Part shown: piece by piece, positions 36,495-45,341 of the stretch
Layout of the letters: each line of letters opens with the position of its first letter
Position numbering within the stretch: position 1 is the first letter of the stretch
NCBI RefSeq assembly: GCF_965200585.1
Contig: NZ_OZ241361.1
Direction: 5' to 3' (one strand)
Length of the DNA: 64,000 nucleotides
DNA from: Bacterioplanoides sp965200585
Lineage (GTDB): Bacteria; Pseudomonadota; Gammaproteobacteria; Pseudomonadales; Oceanobacteraceae
Program-made: the position numbers and the translations under genes
Notes under the pieces: model-generated
What the model was told of the DNA's origin: nothing
What the model saw: the letters and a program-made list of their open reading frames with translations, nothing else
Database searches by the model: none

Positions 36495-37955
36495 TTAAAC
36501 CCCCAGCGTATGTCTTAAATGTGCGTTCAGGAAGCGGCCTTGTGGGTCCATCTCCTGGCGAACTTTGAGAAAATCATCAAACCGCTCATAACGTGCTGCC
36601 AGTTCGGCTGCATTTAATGTATGAATTTTGCCCCAGTGAGGGCGGCCGTCGTATTTCCAGAAAATCGGTTCAATCGCAGCAAAGTATTCTTTGTAATCTT
36701 TATCGTGAAAGTTATGACAGCTGATTGAGAAACCATCGCGCTGATAAAAAGGGCTTAACCAGAAATCATCACCTTTGACATAACGAGCTTCGATAGGGAA
36801 AACCACCGGAATATTCTTCTTTTTGATGGTCGCCAGAATTTCAGCCAAACATTGAGGGCCAACTTCTGCCGGCACCGTGTATTCCATCTCGTTAAACAGG
36901 ATATCGCGCAGGTTGCCAAAAATTTCCCAGGATTTACCGTAACGGGTTTCCGGCTCAACACCACCAGCCCCCAGATTGACCAGCCAGCTGCGCATAAAGG
37001 GCAGGTAATCAATCACATTAGACAAGGTGCGGAAGGCTTCATAAGCATCGCCAGAATTCGCCGGAGGTTCTGCCGGAATATCTGCCGGGTCAATTTTGTC
37101 GATAGCAACGCCGAGCATGTAGTCGCTGTGTGGCAGGGCAAACATCTCGTAATGACGATGCTGATCGCGCAGTTCTGCCGCCCGGGCCAGCCCTTCTTCT
37201 TCCGACATCATCCAGCTGTGTTCTTTCAGGTAATACGCTTTGTCGGTTTTAATCCGTGCTTTGGTTAACACACCCAGGGCGCCGAGGTTATTACCACCGG
37301 CATAAAATAAATCGCTGTTGTTGCTGGCGGAGCACTCGACAATATCACCGGCGGCATTGGCAAAACGCATCTGGGTCATATGAGTTGAAATAGAGCCGAG
37401 GTTTTTGCCGGTACCATGGGTTGAGGTGGCAACGGCACCACCAAAAGCCTGAGTATCAATATCCGATAGGTTGATCATCGACATATCGTGTTGCCACAGC
37501 TTTTTGCCCAGCTGCGAGAGACGCGTGCCAGCCCAGACGTCGGCTTCCATTGTTTCTGGGTTCACATTTTCAATACCGCGTAAACGCGCTAATGACAGCA
37601 GCGTCTGATCGGTTGGCACTAAGCCTGAAAAACTGTGGCCGGAGCCAACACAACGGATGCTGTGGCTTGTATTGCTACTGTTGTTAACACTGCTGTGGTT
37701 AACGCTGCGGATGGCTTCCAGCAGCTGGTCTTCATGACGCGGCACCCAGCGATCCATCGGCTGGCAGTTCTGATTGCCCGACCAGTTGCTCCAGGGTAAA
37801 ACCCGTTTGCCCGCGCTATTGATAATGCCGACCGGCGCTTTGGCTGGCGGCTGAGAAGAGCAGCCGCTATTGGTTGCAACACTGCCTGCTAACATCCCCA
37901 GCCCGGCCGATTTTAATAACTGGCGACGACTGAGTGGAATGCGGTCAAAGTTCAT
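36495..37955 (-). CDS. FAD-linked sugar-lactone oxidase-like protein (ALO family), exported
   Basis: 486 residues. The N-terminus has a Tat-type signal, SRRQLLK at 9-15, a hydrophobic stretch and then Cys32, whose lipobox is weak. The FAD-binding PCMH/VAO-type domain shows IRCVGSGHSFSGLVPTD (His107 is where family members bind FAD covalently) and AFGGAVATSTHGTGKN. The C-terminal part matches D-arabinono-1,4-lactone oxidase, with RPHWGKIHTL and the final MDPQGRFLNAHLR. It likely oxidises a sugar lactone or polyol in the periplasm. The gene for a cytochrome c5-like protein lies directly upstream, 1 base away, so electrons may go to cytochrome c rather than oxygen. Substrate is unknown. Confidence 0.85.
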   Translation of the reverse strand: MNFDRIPLSRRQLLKSAGLGMLAGSVATNSGCSSQPPAKAPVGIINSAGKRVLPWSNWSGNQNCQPMDRWVPRHEDQLLEAIRSVNHSSVNNSSNTSHSIRCVGSGHSFSGLVPTDQTLLSLARLRGIENVNPETMEADVWAGTRLSQLGKKLWQHDMSMINLSDIDTQAFGGAVATSTHGTGKNLGSISTHMTQMRFANAAGDIVECSASNNSDLFYAGGNNLGALGVLTKARIKTDKAYYLKEHSWMMSEEEGLARAAELRDQHRHYEMFALPHSDYMLGVAIDKIDPADIPAEPPANSGDAYEAFRTLSNVIDYLPFMRSWLVNLGAGGVEPETRYGKSWEIFGNLRDILFNEMEYTVPAEVGPQCLAEILATIKKKNIPVVFPIEARYVKGDDFWLSPFYQRDGFSISCHNFHDKDYKEYFAAIEPIFWKYDGRPHWGKIHTLNAAELAARYERFDDFLKVRQEMDPQGRFLNAHLRHTLGV

Positions 37956-37956
37956 C

Positions 37957-38280
37957 TTATTGCTCCTGCACCATGTAACGAATCAGATCTTCCATATCTT
38001 CAGCACTGCACTCGCCGCAGGTGCCCATGGCAGGCATATTGCCGATGCCTGTGATGGCGTTATTAACCAGTGTTTCCATGCCTTTATCAAGGCGATCCTG
38101 CCATTCATCGCGGATAAAAGCCTGTGGTGCTCCGGAAGCCGATACGGCATGACAAGCGGTGCAGTACAGGTCGTAGAGTTCAACGGTGTAGCTATCAGTG
38201 GTGTTATTAGTAACGGCGCTGGCTGGGATAGCGGTCAGTGAGCTGGTCAGACACAACAACCAGAACAATAAGCGGGGCAT
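37957..38280 (-). CDS. Cytochrome c5-like periplasmic protein
   Basis: 107 residues with a signal peptide (cleavage near PASAVTN). The haem site is CTACH at 40-44 and the Met ligand lies in GNMPAMGTCGEC, where the extra Cys pair is typical of the cytochrome c5 group. Pattern WQDRLDKGMETLVNNAITG between the two also fits. It carries one electron in the periplasm. The stop is 1 base from the start of the FAD oxidoreductase, so the two should be co-transcribed and probably work together as donor and acceptor. Confidence 0.92.
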   Translation of the reverse strand: MPRLLFWLLCLTSSLTAIPASAVTNNTTDSYTVELYDLYCTACHAVSASGAPQAFIRDEWQDRLDKGMETLVNNAITGIGNMPAMGTCGECSAEDMEDLIRYMVQEQ

Positions 38281-38371
38281 AGGTGAGTCTCATCTTTGTT
38301 GTTATCGGTTTTGCTTATGAGACTACCTAAAATGGAACATTCGTACAAACTAAAATTAACCCATACGTTTG

Positions 38372-39235
38372 CTAAGGTCTGGCCTCCAGTGATGGATAGT
38401 CAAACGGCTGTAACTGGTATTTCGACGGTGCGATGCCATAACGCGCAGAATCCCGCCCATCTCGCCAGAGCGTGTTTTGTAAATAGTCGCCGGCACTGAC
38501 CAACTCGATCTGGTGCTGTGACAATGCGGTCAATTCCTGTTGCAGCACTTTCAGTGTTTCCGGGTACGGGTGACCAATGGCCACGGCGATACCGCGTTGT
38601 TGCGCTCGTTGGATGGCTTTCTGCAGTTGTTGCCGGATGATGTCTTCTTCCGCCACATGATCGAGAAAGATATGCCGCTTCAGGCTGGGCAGCCCGGCTT
38701 TTAATGCTTCGCGTTGGGCAACGCTGTTGGCGGTGGTCAGGCTGTCGACAAAAAACAGCCCTTGCTGCTTCAGCACCTGCATAACCACCATCATGGCTGC
38801 GCTATTTTCCGTCAGCTGGCTGCCCATATGATTGTTGATGCCCGTTACATAAGGTATGGCCTGAATATTATCCAACAGGGTGTCACGCCATTGCTGTGGT
38901 GTCATTTCTGCGGTTAAACCACCCGGACCAAGCTTGGCGTGAGTCTTGTTGGCCATTGGAGCGTGCAACATGACCGTATGACCACTTTGGTGTGCTTGTT
39001 CAGCCAGTGAGCGGGCAAACGGTGTATGGGGCAAAAAAGCCAGATTGAGTGGCCCCGGCAGTTCCAGCGTTTGTTGCCCCAGAGATCTGTTATTACCAAT
39101 ATCATCAATAATCAGGATTAATTGTGCCTGAGCCAACACTGGGCGTGGCAACGCCAGTAAGGTCAGTAAAATCAGCAGGAACAAAAAGCCGGGCATGATG
39201 CCCGGCCGGTATAACGTGTGTTGCAAAGCCATCAT
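38372..39235 (-). CDS. yibQ: Divergent polysaccharide deacetylase family protein (YibQ)
   Basis: 287 residues with an N-terminal signal peptide (LALPRPVLAQAQ). The core LILIIDDIGNNRSLGQQ, then LNLAFLPHTPFA, GHTVMLHAPMAN and VTGINNHMGSQLT, matches the DUF610/divergent polysaccharide deacetylase family, whose members keep the NodB-like fold. The biochemical role is not established. It is the last gene of gpmI-envC-ctp-yibQ, the same order as in Pseudomonas; E. coli has gpmI-envC-yibQ. ATGA overlap with the upstream peptidase gene. Confidence 0.9.
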   Translation of the reverse strand: MMALQHTLYRPGIMPGFLFLLILLTLLALPRPVLAQAQLILIIDDIGNNRSLGQQTLELPGPLNLAFLPHTPFARSLAEQAHQSGHTVMLHAPMANKTHAKLGPGGLTAEMTPQQWRDTLLDNIQAIPYVTGINNHMGSQLTENSAAMMVVMQVLKQQGLFFVDSLTTANSVAQREALKAGLPSLKRHIFLDHVAEEDIIRQQLQKAIQRAQQRGIAVAIGHPYPETLKVLQQELTALSQHQIELVSAGDYLQNTLWRDGRDSARYGIAPSKYQLQPFDYPSLEARP

Positions 39236-40656
39236 TGGTCGTTCTGAGCAGCCGTTGTTTTAGGTTCGGTTTTAGATTCAGCTTTTTGCTTCGCCATCTG
39301 GGGAGACAGAATGGTGACTCCGCGCAACAGGGTATGCGCTTCGTACAGCTGAAAATCTTGCTTCAGTAACTCATTGGAGCTGATGGTTTTATCTTCGGCC
39401 TGGTCTTTGGCTTGAGCGTTGTCATTGTCTGACTGAGGTCTGCCGTCCTGATTTTTCAGATGGCCATGCAGGTCTGATTCTTTATACACCCGGCGCTCAT
39501 AAGGGGTGACTTCACTTTGTTCGACCCAGATATCCGGCTTGATGCCTTGTGCCTGAATTGAGCGGCCATTGGGCGTGAAATAACGCGCCGTGGTTAACTT
39601 GATGGCTTTTTCTTCGGTAATGGGTAATACGCTTTGCACCGACCCTTTGCCAAATGAGCGGGTACCCACAATCACGGCACGTTGGTGATCTTGCAGGGCA
39701 CCGGCAACAATCTCAGAGGCTGAGGCCGAACCACCATTAATCAGCACTACCACCGGGATATCCGCCGCGGATGTCTGTTCAGTGGCGGAGAAGCGCAGTT
39801 CGGAATTAGCGGCACGGCCCTGGGTATACACAATTAAGCCGTCGTCGATAAACACATCGGTGACCTCAACCGCGGCGTCCAACACGCCTCCCGGGTTATT
39901 ACGTAAATCCAGAATTAAACCGTTGAGTGGTTCTGGCGCGGAAGTCCATTGGTTAATGGCTTTATTCAGCTCCGGGCCGGTTTTCTCCTGGAACTGAGTA
40001 ATACGCACATAGCCGATGCCGCCACTCAGAGTTTCGGTACGAACACTGGCGACTTTGATCTCGGCGCGCTCCAGAGTGAATGTCAGCAGTTCTTTTTCAT
40101 TGGCCCGACGAATTTCTAAGGTGATTTCAGAACCGGGTTCACCACGCATACGATCAACCGCGTCGCTCAGATTCATGCCCATCACGGCTTCACCGTCTAG
40201 CGTGACAATTAAATCGCCGCTTTTGATGCCGGCTTTTTGCGCCGGGGTATCATCAATCGGGGTGACCACCCGGATCAGGCCATCTTCCATACCCACTTCA
40301 ATGCCCAGGCCACCAAACTTGCCGGAGGTACTTTCCTGCAGGTCGCTGAAGGCCTCAGGTTGCAGATACACCGAATGTGGATCTAGTGAGGTCAGCATGC
40401 CGTTAATGGCGTATTCCAGTAGGGTTTTGTCATCCACTTCTTCCACGTAGGAGCTGCGGATACGCTCAAAAATTTCGGTGAAGTTGCGCAGTTCACGTAG
40501 TGGCAGGCGGCCTTGTGGCGCGGTGTCGGCTGACGGCCCACTGGTCTGCTGTTCTGATGATTCGCTGTTGCTGTCAGACAGAGCTGGCTGAGTCAGTAAC
40601 AGTCCGAGTACAAACGGGCTGATTCGCTTAAGTGATAAAGATAACAAGCCGGGCAT
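39232..40656 (-). CDS. ctpA: S41-family C-terminal processing peptidase
   Basis: About 474 residues from the ATG at 40656; an open extension to 40698 would need a TTG start. The N-terminus carries a signal peptide (KRISPFVLGLLLTQPALS). A PDZ domain follows (GGLGIEVGMEDGLIRVVTPI, AGIKSGDLIVTLDG), then the S41 catalytic domain with the serine in GGSASASEIVAG and the lysine in RSFGKGSVQSV. The acidic, Lys-rich C-terminal tail is low complexity. Such periplasmic peptidases process or turn over cell wall enzymes and other exported proteins. Its place between envC and yibQ, a cell division amidase-activator operon, fits a role in cell wall remodelling. Confidence 0.9.
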   Translation of the reverse strand: MPGLLSLSLKRISPFVLGLLLTQPALSDSNSESSEQQTSGPSADTAPQGRLPLRELRNFTEIFERIRSSYVEEVDDKTLLEYAINGMLTSLDPHSVYLQPEAFSDLQESTSGKFGGLGIEVGMEDGLIRVVTPIDDTPAQKAGIKSGDLIVTLDGEAVMGMNLSDAVDRMRGEPGSEITLEIRRANEKELLTFTLERAEIKVASVRTETLSGGIGYVRITQFQEKTGPELNKAINQWTSAPEPLNGLILDLRNNPGGVLDAAVEVTDVFIDDGLIVYTQGRAANSELRFSATEQTSAADIPVVVLINGGSASASEIVAGALQDHQRAVIVGTRSFGKGSVQSVLPITEEKAIKLTTARYFTPNGRSIQAQGIKPDIWVEQSEVTPYERRVYKESDLHGHLKNQDGRPQSDNDNAQAKDQAEDKTISSNELLKQDFQLYEAHTLLRGVTILSPQMAKQKAESKTEPKTTAAQNDQ

Positions 40657-40731
40657 CCAATAACTCAGTTCTAATAATGAACCCGAAGAATGGCACAAAA
40701 GTCACGGCTTTAAAAACGTTGCGTTTTTTAT

Positions 40732-41883
40732 TTATCGGCGACGCAGCCAGGATGCAGGATCTTTTGGTCGGCCATTGTGGCGTATTTCAAAGTAGAGGTT
40801 AGATTGACCCGTGTCGGTATTAATTCCGGCTAATGACAAGGTATCGCCCTGATTTACCCAGGCACCGACCTCATAAAACAGCGTCTGGTTATGGGCATAC
40901 AGGCTCAGATAGCCCTGGCCGTGATCGATAATGGTTAATAAACCAAAGCCACGCAGCCAATCGGCAAACACCACCCGACCGTGATGCACGGCGCTGACTT
41001 TCTGCCCTTCGCGGGTATTAATTAACCAGCCATCCCAGCGGGCTTGCTGATCGCGGCGATTACCAAATGCCTTAGCAATAAGGCCTGTGGTGGGCCGGGG
41101 TAATTTGCCCTTCATTGAACGGAACGGGCGCTCGTCGTTTTTGCGCACGCTGTTGCTGATCAGGTTCTGTACTTCACCGAGTAAGCGTTCCAGTCGTTTG
41201 CGGTCGGCTTGTTTGCGTTTTAATTGTTGTTCACGGCCGGATAACTGGCGGCTTAAACTGGCTAACAGTTTCTTTTGTTCAGCTTTGCGGGCACTGAGTT
41301 TGCGATTCTGTTGCAGCAACCGGCCTTCGGTTTGTTGCAACTGGCGCTCTTGTGCTTCGATTTGTTCGGCGATGGTCTCCAGTCGCTGTAATTCAGCAAT
41401 CAGAGTTTTGATATGTTCAATCCGGGCCTGATTGAAATAGCTGAAATAGCGCATCATGCGTTGCGCTTGTTGCGGATCATCCTGATTCAGCAACAGCTTT
41501 AATGGCCCCTGATCACCCAGCTGTTGCGCCGCGCGCAGTTGCTCAGCTAAGTGAGTACGGTGTTGTTCACGGAGCTGGCGTAGCTGGGATTGCTCCCGGC
41601 GCAGCTTTTTTAGGCGGGCTTGCTCCTCCTTAAGCTCGCTACGAGTGGACTCGATTTTTTTCAGCAGTTCGGCAATTTCCAGATCGGATTTGCGTAATGC
41701 CTGATCGAGCTGGCTGTATTCGTCTTTGGCCTGATTCAGCCATTGCTCCAGCTTTTTGATTTCCTGTTTCAGGTTATTCAGCTGCTGCTCATCATCGGCA
41801 AGCGCCGCAGGATGAAACAGCAAAGCACCGGAAAACAGCAACAGCAGTGATAACAAACGCATAGCCAGCCCGCTCTTATTCAA
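40732..41883 (-). CDS. envC: Murein hydrolase activator EnvC
   Basis: 383 residues. A signal peptide ends at AALADD. Residues 30-250 form a long coiled coil (many Gln, Lys, Glu, Leu), and the C-terminal 120 residues are a LytM/M23 domain. The residues that bind zinc in active M23 peptidases are not kept at the start of the domain (WDGWLINTREG rather than an HxxxD site), as in E. coli EnvC, which activates the amidases AmiA and AmiB at the division septum instead of cutting peptidoglycan. It lies 11 bases after gpmI and 75 before ctp in the conserved operon. Confidence 0.93.
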   Translation of the reverse strand: MNKSGLAMRLLSLLLLFSGALLFHPAALADDEQQLNNLKQEIKKLEQWLNQAKDEYSQLDQALRKSDLEIAELLKKIESTRSELKEEQARLKKLRREQSQLRQLREQHRTHLAEQLRAAQQLGDQGPLKLLLNQDDPQQAQRMMRYFSYFNQARIEHIKTLIAELQRLETIAEQIEAQERQLQQTEGRLLQQNRKLSARKAEQKKLLASLSRQLSGREQQLKRKQADRKRLERLLGEVQNLISNSVRKNDERPFRSMKGKLPRPTTGLIAKAFGNRRDQQARWDGWLINTREGQKVSAVHHGRVVFADWLRGFGLLTIIDHGQGYLSLYAHNQTLFYEVGAWVNQGDTLSLAGINTDTGQSNLYFEIRHNGRPKDPASWLRRR

Positions 41884-41894
41884 AACCGCAGCAA

Positions 41895-43436
41895 TCAGGA
41901 GAAATCAATCAGCGCATTACCGCTCATTTCTTCCGGCTGTTGTAAGCCCATCATGGCCAGCAGAGTGGGGGCAACATCACATAAGCGGCCCGGTTGCAGC
42001 TGCAGAGCTTGTTCACGGCTGTGCACATAAATCATGTCCACCGGCCCGGTGGTGTGTTGTGTCATTGCCCGACCCTGATCATCCACCATCATTTCCGCGT
42101 TGCCGTGGTCGGCGGTGATCAGACATTCGCCACCCACTTCTAACAGCGCTTCGGTCACACGTTTGATGCTGGCATCAATGGCTTCGGCGGCTTTTAACGT
42201 CGCTTCGTAAGAACCAGTATGACCAACCATATCGCCATTAGCGTAGTTACACACAATCAGGTCATATTCCTGCGCTTTAATAGCCGCAACCAGTTTGTCG
42301 GTGACTTCCGGTGCACTCATCTCGGGTTGTAAATCGTAGGTCGCTACATCCGGTGACTTGATCAGCTCACGGGTTTCGCCGTCGTACAGATCTTCACGGC
42401 CACCGGAGAAGAAGAAGGTAACGTGAGCGTATTTTTCGGTTTCCGCAATACGCAGCTGCTTCAGACCCAGATTCGAGACGTATTCGCCTAAGCCGTTGGT
42501 CAGCGCTTCCGGTGGGAAGGCGCAGTTAGCCGGAATCGTAGCGGCGTATTCGGTCATCATTACAAAGTCTGATAACGCCGGTTTGACTGTCCGTTCAAAG
42601 CCATCGAAGTCGTCACCGTCAACAAAGGCACGGGTTAACTCACGCGCGCGGTCCGGGCGGAAGTTAAAGAAGATAATGCTGTCGCCATCTTTTACCTGAG
42701 CATCGGCATTACCCAGAATGGTGGCCTGAACAAATTCATCGTTTTCATCACGGGCATACGCGGCATTTAACGCGTCGATGCCATTGGCGGCGCTGAACGG
42801 CGCTTTGCCTTCGGTCATGGCGACATAACCTTGTTCAACACGATCCCAGCGGTTATCACGATCCATCGAATAGAAGCGGCCAATTAAGGTCGCCAGCTTG
42901 CCGTTGCCCAGTTCGGCCAGTTTGTTTTCAATCAGTTGGATTGACGGTTCTGCTGAACGTGGTGGCATATCACGGCCATCGAGAATGCCGTGTACGTTAG
43001 AGCGTTTAACGCCTTTGGCTTTGGCCATTTCCAGTAACGCAACCAGGTGATCTTCGTGGCTGTGGACACCACCGGGAGACAGCAGGCCAACAAAATGTAC
43101 CGCGCCGTCATTGGCGATGGCTTTGTCCATCGCCGCCACCAGAGCTTCATTGTTTTGCAGCTCGTTATCGGCTATGGCTTTGTTAATACGGGTGTAGTTC
43201 TGATAGACGATACGACCAGCGCCCAGATTCATATGACCGACTTCGGAGTTGCCCATCTGTCCATCTGGCAGGCCAACGGCAGCGCCGGAGGTCTGGATCA
43301 GTGCATTCGGATATTCTGCTAACAGACGATCCCAGGTTGGGGTCGGAGCGTTGGCAATGGCGTTATGTTCGGTTTCTTCACGATGGCCCCAGCCATCCAG
43401 AATGATCAGTGCAGTTGGAGTAGGACGTGATGTCAT
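41895..43436 (-). CDS. gpmI: 2,3-bisphosphoglycerate-independent phosphoglycerate mutase
   Basis: 513 residues, the standard length. It interconverts 3- and 2-phosphoglycerate in the cytoplasm with two manganese ions and a phosphoserine intermediate. Diagnostic sites: ALIILDGWG at the start, the active serine in GQMGNSEVGHMNLGAGR, HSHEDHLVALLE, GRDMPPRSA, GRFYSMDRDNRW and the late CLITADHGNAEMM. It heads the operon gpmI-envC-ctp-yibQ and is divergent from yibN and secB, as in Pseudomonas and E. coli. Confidence 0.96.
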   Translation of the reverse strand: MTSRPTPTALIILDGWGHREETEHNAIANAPTPTWDRLLAEYPNALIQTSGAAVGLPDGQMGNSEVGHMNLGAGRIVYQNYTRINKAIADNELQNNEALVAAMDKAIANDGAVHFVGLLSPGGVHSHEDHLVALLEMAKAKGVKRSNVHGILDGRDMPPRSAEPSIQLIENKLAELGNGKLATLIGRFYSMDRDNRWDRVEQGYVAMTEGKAPFSAANGIDALNAAYARDENDEFVQATILGNADAQVKDGDSIIFFNFRPDRARELTRAFVDGDDFDGFERTVKPALSDFVMMTEYAATIPANCAFPPEALTNGLGEYVSNLGLKQLRIAETEKYAHVTFFFSGGREDLYDGETRELIKSPDVATYDLQPEMSAPEVTDKLVAAIKAQEYDLIVCNYANGDMVGHTGSYEATLKAAEAIDASIKRVTEALLEVGGECLITADHGNAEMMVDDQGRAMTQHTTGPVDMIYVHSREQALQLQPGRLCDVAPTLLAMMGLQQPEEMSGNALIDFS

Positions 43437-43647
43437 GCGGGCAAACTCAACTCAGAAAATAAGAGGGAACGGGCAAGCCGATGTTCAAAAGCCGCAGTGT
43501 ACCTGAATTGCCAATGGGCGGCATCTTTCACATTTTTATTTGCGGTGCTGTACAGAATTATTCAAGCGGCCCTTGTATTTGCCACAAACGCTCCCAGATA
43601 CATAAGCAATGACGGATGCAGCGGTGGAGCCAAATAGGCTTGAGCGC

Positions 43648-43653
43648 TATACT
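43648..43653 (+). promoter_or_regulatory. Possible -10 element for yibN-secB
   Basis: TATACT followed by GCGCGCTC, 81 bases before the yibN start. A TGGAGC-like -35 at near-standard spacing is weak. The rest of the 297-base divergent gap (43437-43733) shows no other clear element. Confidence 0.4.
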
Positions 43654-43733
43654 GCGCGCTCATTTTTATACGCCGATGATATGACGGCATGTCATCTGCA
43701 GGTCATTTAACCGGTAAACAATATAGGTCTTGT

Positions 43734-44147
43734 ATGGATCAGCTTTTTGAATTCATTGGTAATCACTGGTGGTTAGTGGGTATCTGGGGTGCTTTTCTGG
43801 CAGCGTTGTTGTGGGACAACAATCAGCGCTCCGGTCAGTCTCTGTCTACCGCTCAGGCCACCCAGCTGATCAACAAAGAAGACGCCCTGGTGTTGGATAT
43901 CCGTGATAAAGGTGAGTTTGGTCAGGGTCATTTAGCGAACGCGATTAATATCCCTTACGCCAACCTGGCCAACCGTATGACGGAGTTATCGGCCCACAAA
44001 GACAGACCCATTCTGCTGGTATGTAAAACTGGCCAGACCGTTGGTATGGCTGGAAAAATGTTGCGTGAGCAAGGCTACAACGCAGTACGCCTGAACGGCG
44101 GCATGATGGAGTGGAACGCACAAAACTTACCCGTCGTTAAAAAATAA
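43734..44147 (+). CDS. yibN: Rhodanese-like membrane protein YibN
   Basis: About 137 residues from the ATG at 43734, which aligns the N-terminus (MDQLFEFIGNHWWLVGIW) with E. coli YibN; an ATG at 43689 is less likely. One membrane segment (residues about 10-28) is followed by a rhodanese domain with ALVLDIRDKGEFGQGHL and ILLVCKTGQTVGM, where the cysteine is the likely sulfur-carrying residue. In enterics and Pseudomonas yibN is followed by grxC and secB; here grxC is missing and secB follows after 54 bases. The cellular role is not well defined. Confidence 0.88.
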   Translation: MDQLFEFIGNHWWLVGIWGAFLAALLWDNNQRSGQSLSTAQATQLINKEDALVLDIRDKGEFGQGHLANAINIPYANLANRMTELSAHKDRPILLVCKTGQTVGMAGKMLREQGYNAVRLNGGMMEWNAQNLPVVKK

Positions 44148-44201
44148 TCCGGGTTAATGTTTAACCCGGCTAGCTAATAAAGATGTTAAGGAATTAAGAC
44201 A

Positions 44202-44672
44202 ATGGCAGAGAATCATCCACAATTTGCCCTGCAACGTATCTACGTAAAAGACGCTTCGTTTGAAGCTCCGAATGCACCGGCTGCTTTTACCAAAGAGTGG
44301 AAGCCAGAGATCAAACTGGATCTGAACTCCGGTGCCCGTAAGCTGGACGAGCAGCACTACGAAGTGACCGTTAAAGTCACCGTGACCGCGACTAACGCTG
44401 AAGAAACTGCGTTTCTGGTTGAGCTGGAACAAGCTGGTCTGTTCACCATGGCGAACATTCCGGAAGATCAGCTCAAGCCAATGCTGGGTGCGATGTGCCC
44501 GAACATCCTGTTCCCGTACCTGCGTGAAAGCATCGACAGCATGGTCGTTAAAGGTGGCTTCCCGGCACTGATGTTGGCACCGATTAACTTCGATGCTCTG
44601 TACCAGCAGCGCTTACAGCAAGAGCAGCAAAAAGTGGCTGAAACAAACGAAGGTTCTGAAACCATTCAGTAA
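44202..44672 (+). CDS. secB: Protein export chaperone SecB
   Basis: 156 residues, the usual SecB length (about 155). SecB binds unfolded exported proteins as a tetramer and hands them to SecA. Family motifs: FALQRIYVKDASFEAPN, KLDEQHYEVTVKVTVTA, AFLVELEQAGLF, and ILFPYLRESIDSMVVKGGFP. The gene follows yibN on the same strand and is followed by a strong bidirectional terminator. Conserved neighbourhood with trmL on the far side. Confidence 0.97.
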   Translation: MAENHPQFALQRIYVKDASFEAPNAPAAFTKEWKPEIKLDLNSGARKLDEQHYEVTVKVTVTATNAEETAFLVELEQAGLFTMANIPEDQLKPMLGAMCPNILFPYLRESIDSMVVKGGFPALMLAPINFDALYQQRLQQEQQKVAETNEGSETIQ

Positions 44673-44690
44673 TACTGAATGGGTCTTCGG

Positions 44691-44736
44691 CCAATAAAAA
44701 ACGCCGTTCGTGAAAACGAACGGCGTTTTTTATTGG
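44691..44736. terminator. Bidirectional terminator between secB and trmL
   Basis: A perfect 21-base inverted repeat with a GAAA loop; the core ACGCCGTTCGT pairs with ACGAACGGCGT and is flanked by an A-run and a T-run. It lies 19 bases after secB and 14 bases after the trmL stop on the other strand. Confidence 0.95.
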
Positions 44737-44749
44737 ATCACGTAACGAA

Positions 44750-45217
44750 TTAAGAAACCGCTCCCTCATAACCAATCTGGCGCCAGGCTTCATAGACCAT
44801 TACGGATACGCAGTTGGATAGATTCATGCTGCGGCTGTCGGCCATCATTGGCAGACGCAACCATTGTTCCTGCGGGAACTGCATTCGCACATCTTCTGGT
44901 AGGCCCCGGGTTTCTGGGCCAAACATCAGATAGTCACCTTTTTCAAAGGCCACCTCTGAATGGGTGGTTTTGCCCTTAGTCGTTAAGCAATACAGCATTT
45001 TCGGCTGTTCTTTGCTCATAAATTCATCAAAGTTTTTATGAATTTTCACCTTGGCCCATTCGTGATAATCCAGCCCGGCGCGACGCAGTGCCTTTTCTTC
45101 CATGTTAAATCCAAGCGGTTCAATCAGATGCAGCTGACATCCGGTATTGGCACATAAACGAATGATATTGCCGGTATTGGGTGGGATCTCAGGCTCAAAT
45201 AAAACGATATTAAACAT
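44750..45217 (-). CDS. trmL: tRNA (cytidine(34)-2'-O)-methyltransferase
   Basis: 155 residues, a small SPOUT-fold methyltransferase. It methylates the ribose of the wobble base of leucine tRNAs using S-adenosylmethionine. Conserved parts: ALFEPEIPPNTGNIIRLCANT-like start (FEPEIPPNTGNIIRLCAN), HLIEPLGFNMEEKALRRAGL, MFGPETRGLPE and the SMNLSNCVSVMVYEAWRQ knot region near the end. In Pseudomonas it likewise lies between secB and ntrC; here the MSHA operon separates it from ntrC. Confidence 0.95.
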   Translation of the reverse strand: MFNIVLFEPEIPPNTGNIIRLCANTGCQLHLIEPLGFNMEEKALRRAGLDYHEWAKVKIHKNFDEFMSKEQPKMLYCLTTKGKTTHSEVAFEKGDYLMFGPETRGLPEDVRMQFPQEQWLRLPMMADSRSMNLSNCVSVMVYEAWRQIGYEGAVS

Positions 45218-45260
45218 GGGCTTAGGTCATGTAATCAAAGAAATTAGTGACGACATTATA

Positions 45261-45290
45261 GTCACGTCAGGCTAGTAAGACTATGTCACG
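45261..45290 (+). repeat. Direct repeat GTCACG upstream of the MSHA operon
   Basis: GTCACG occurs at 45261 and 45285, 24 bases apart, each preceded by an A/T-rich TATA- or CTAT-like segment; GTGAC at 45247 is an inverted match to the first. Could be operator half-sites in the 124-base gap between trmL and mshI. Otherwise that gap shows no clear promoter. Confidence 0.35.
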
Positions 45291-45341
45291 CCAAAGTTGA
45301 TCTACACTCAATAACAGATACGTCAGATGGTTGAGGAGTCT

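Noticed and set aside
40657..40698. Longer N-terminus of the S41 peptidase
   Set aside because: It would need a TTG start and adds residues before the signal peptide; the ATG at 40656 gives a standard signal sequence.
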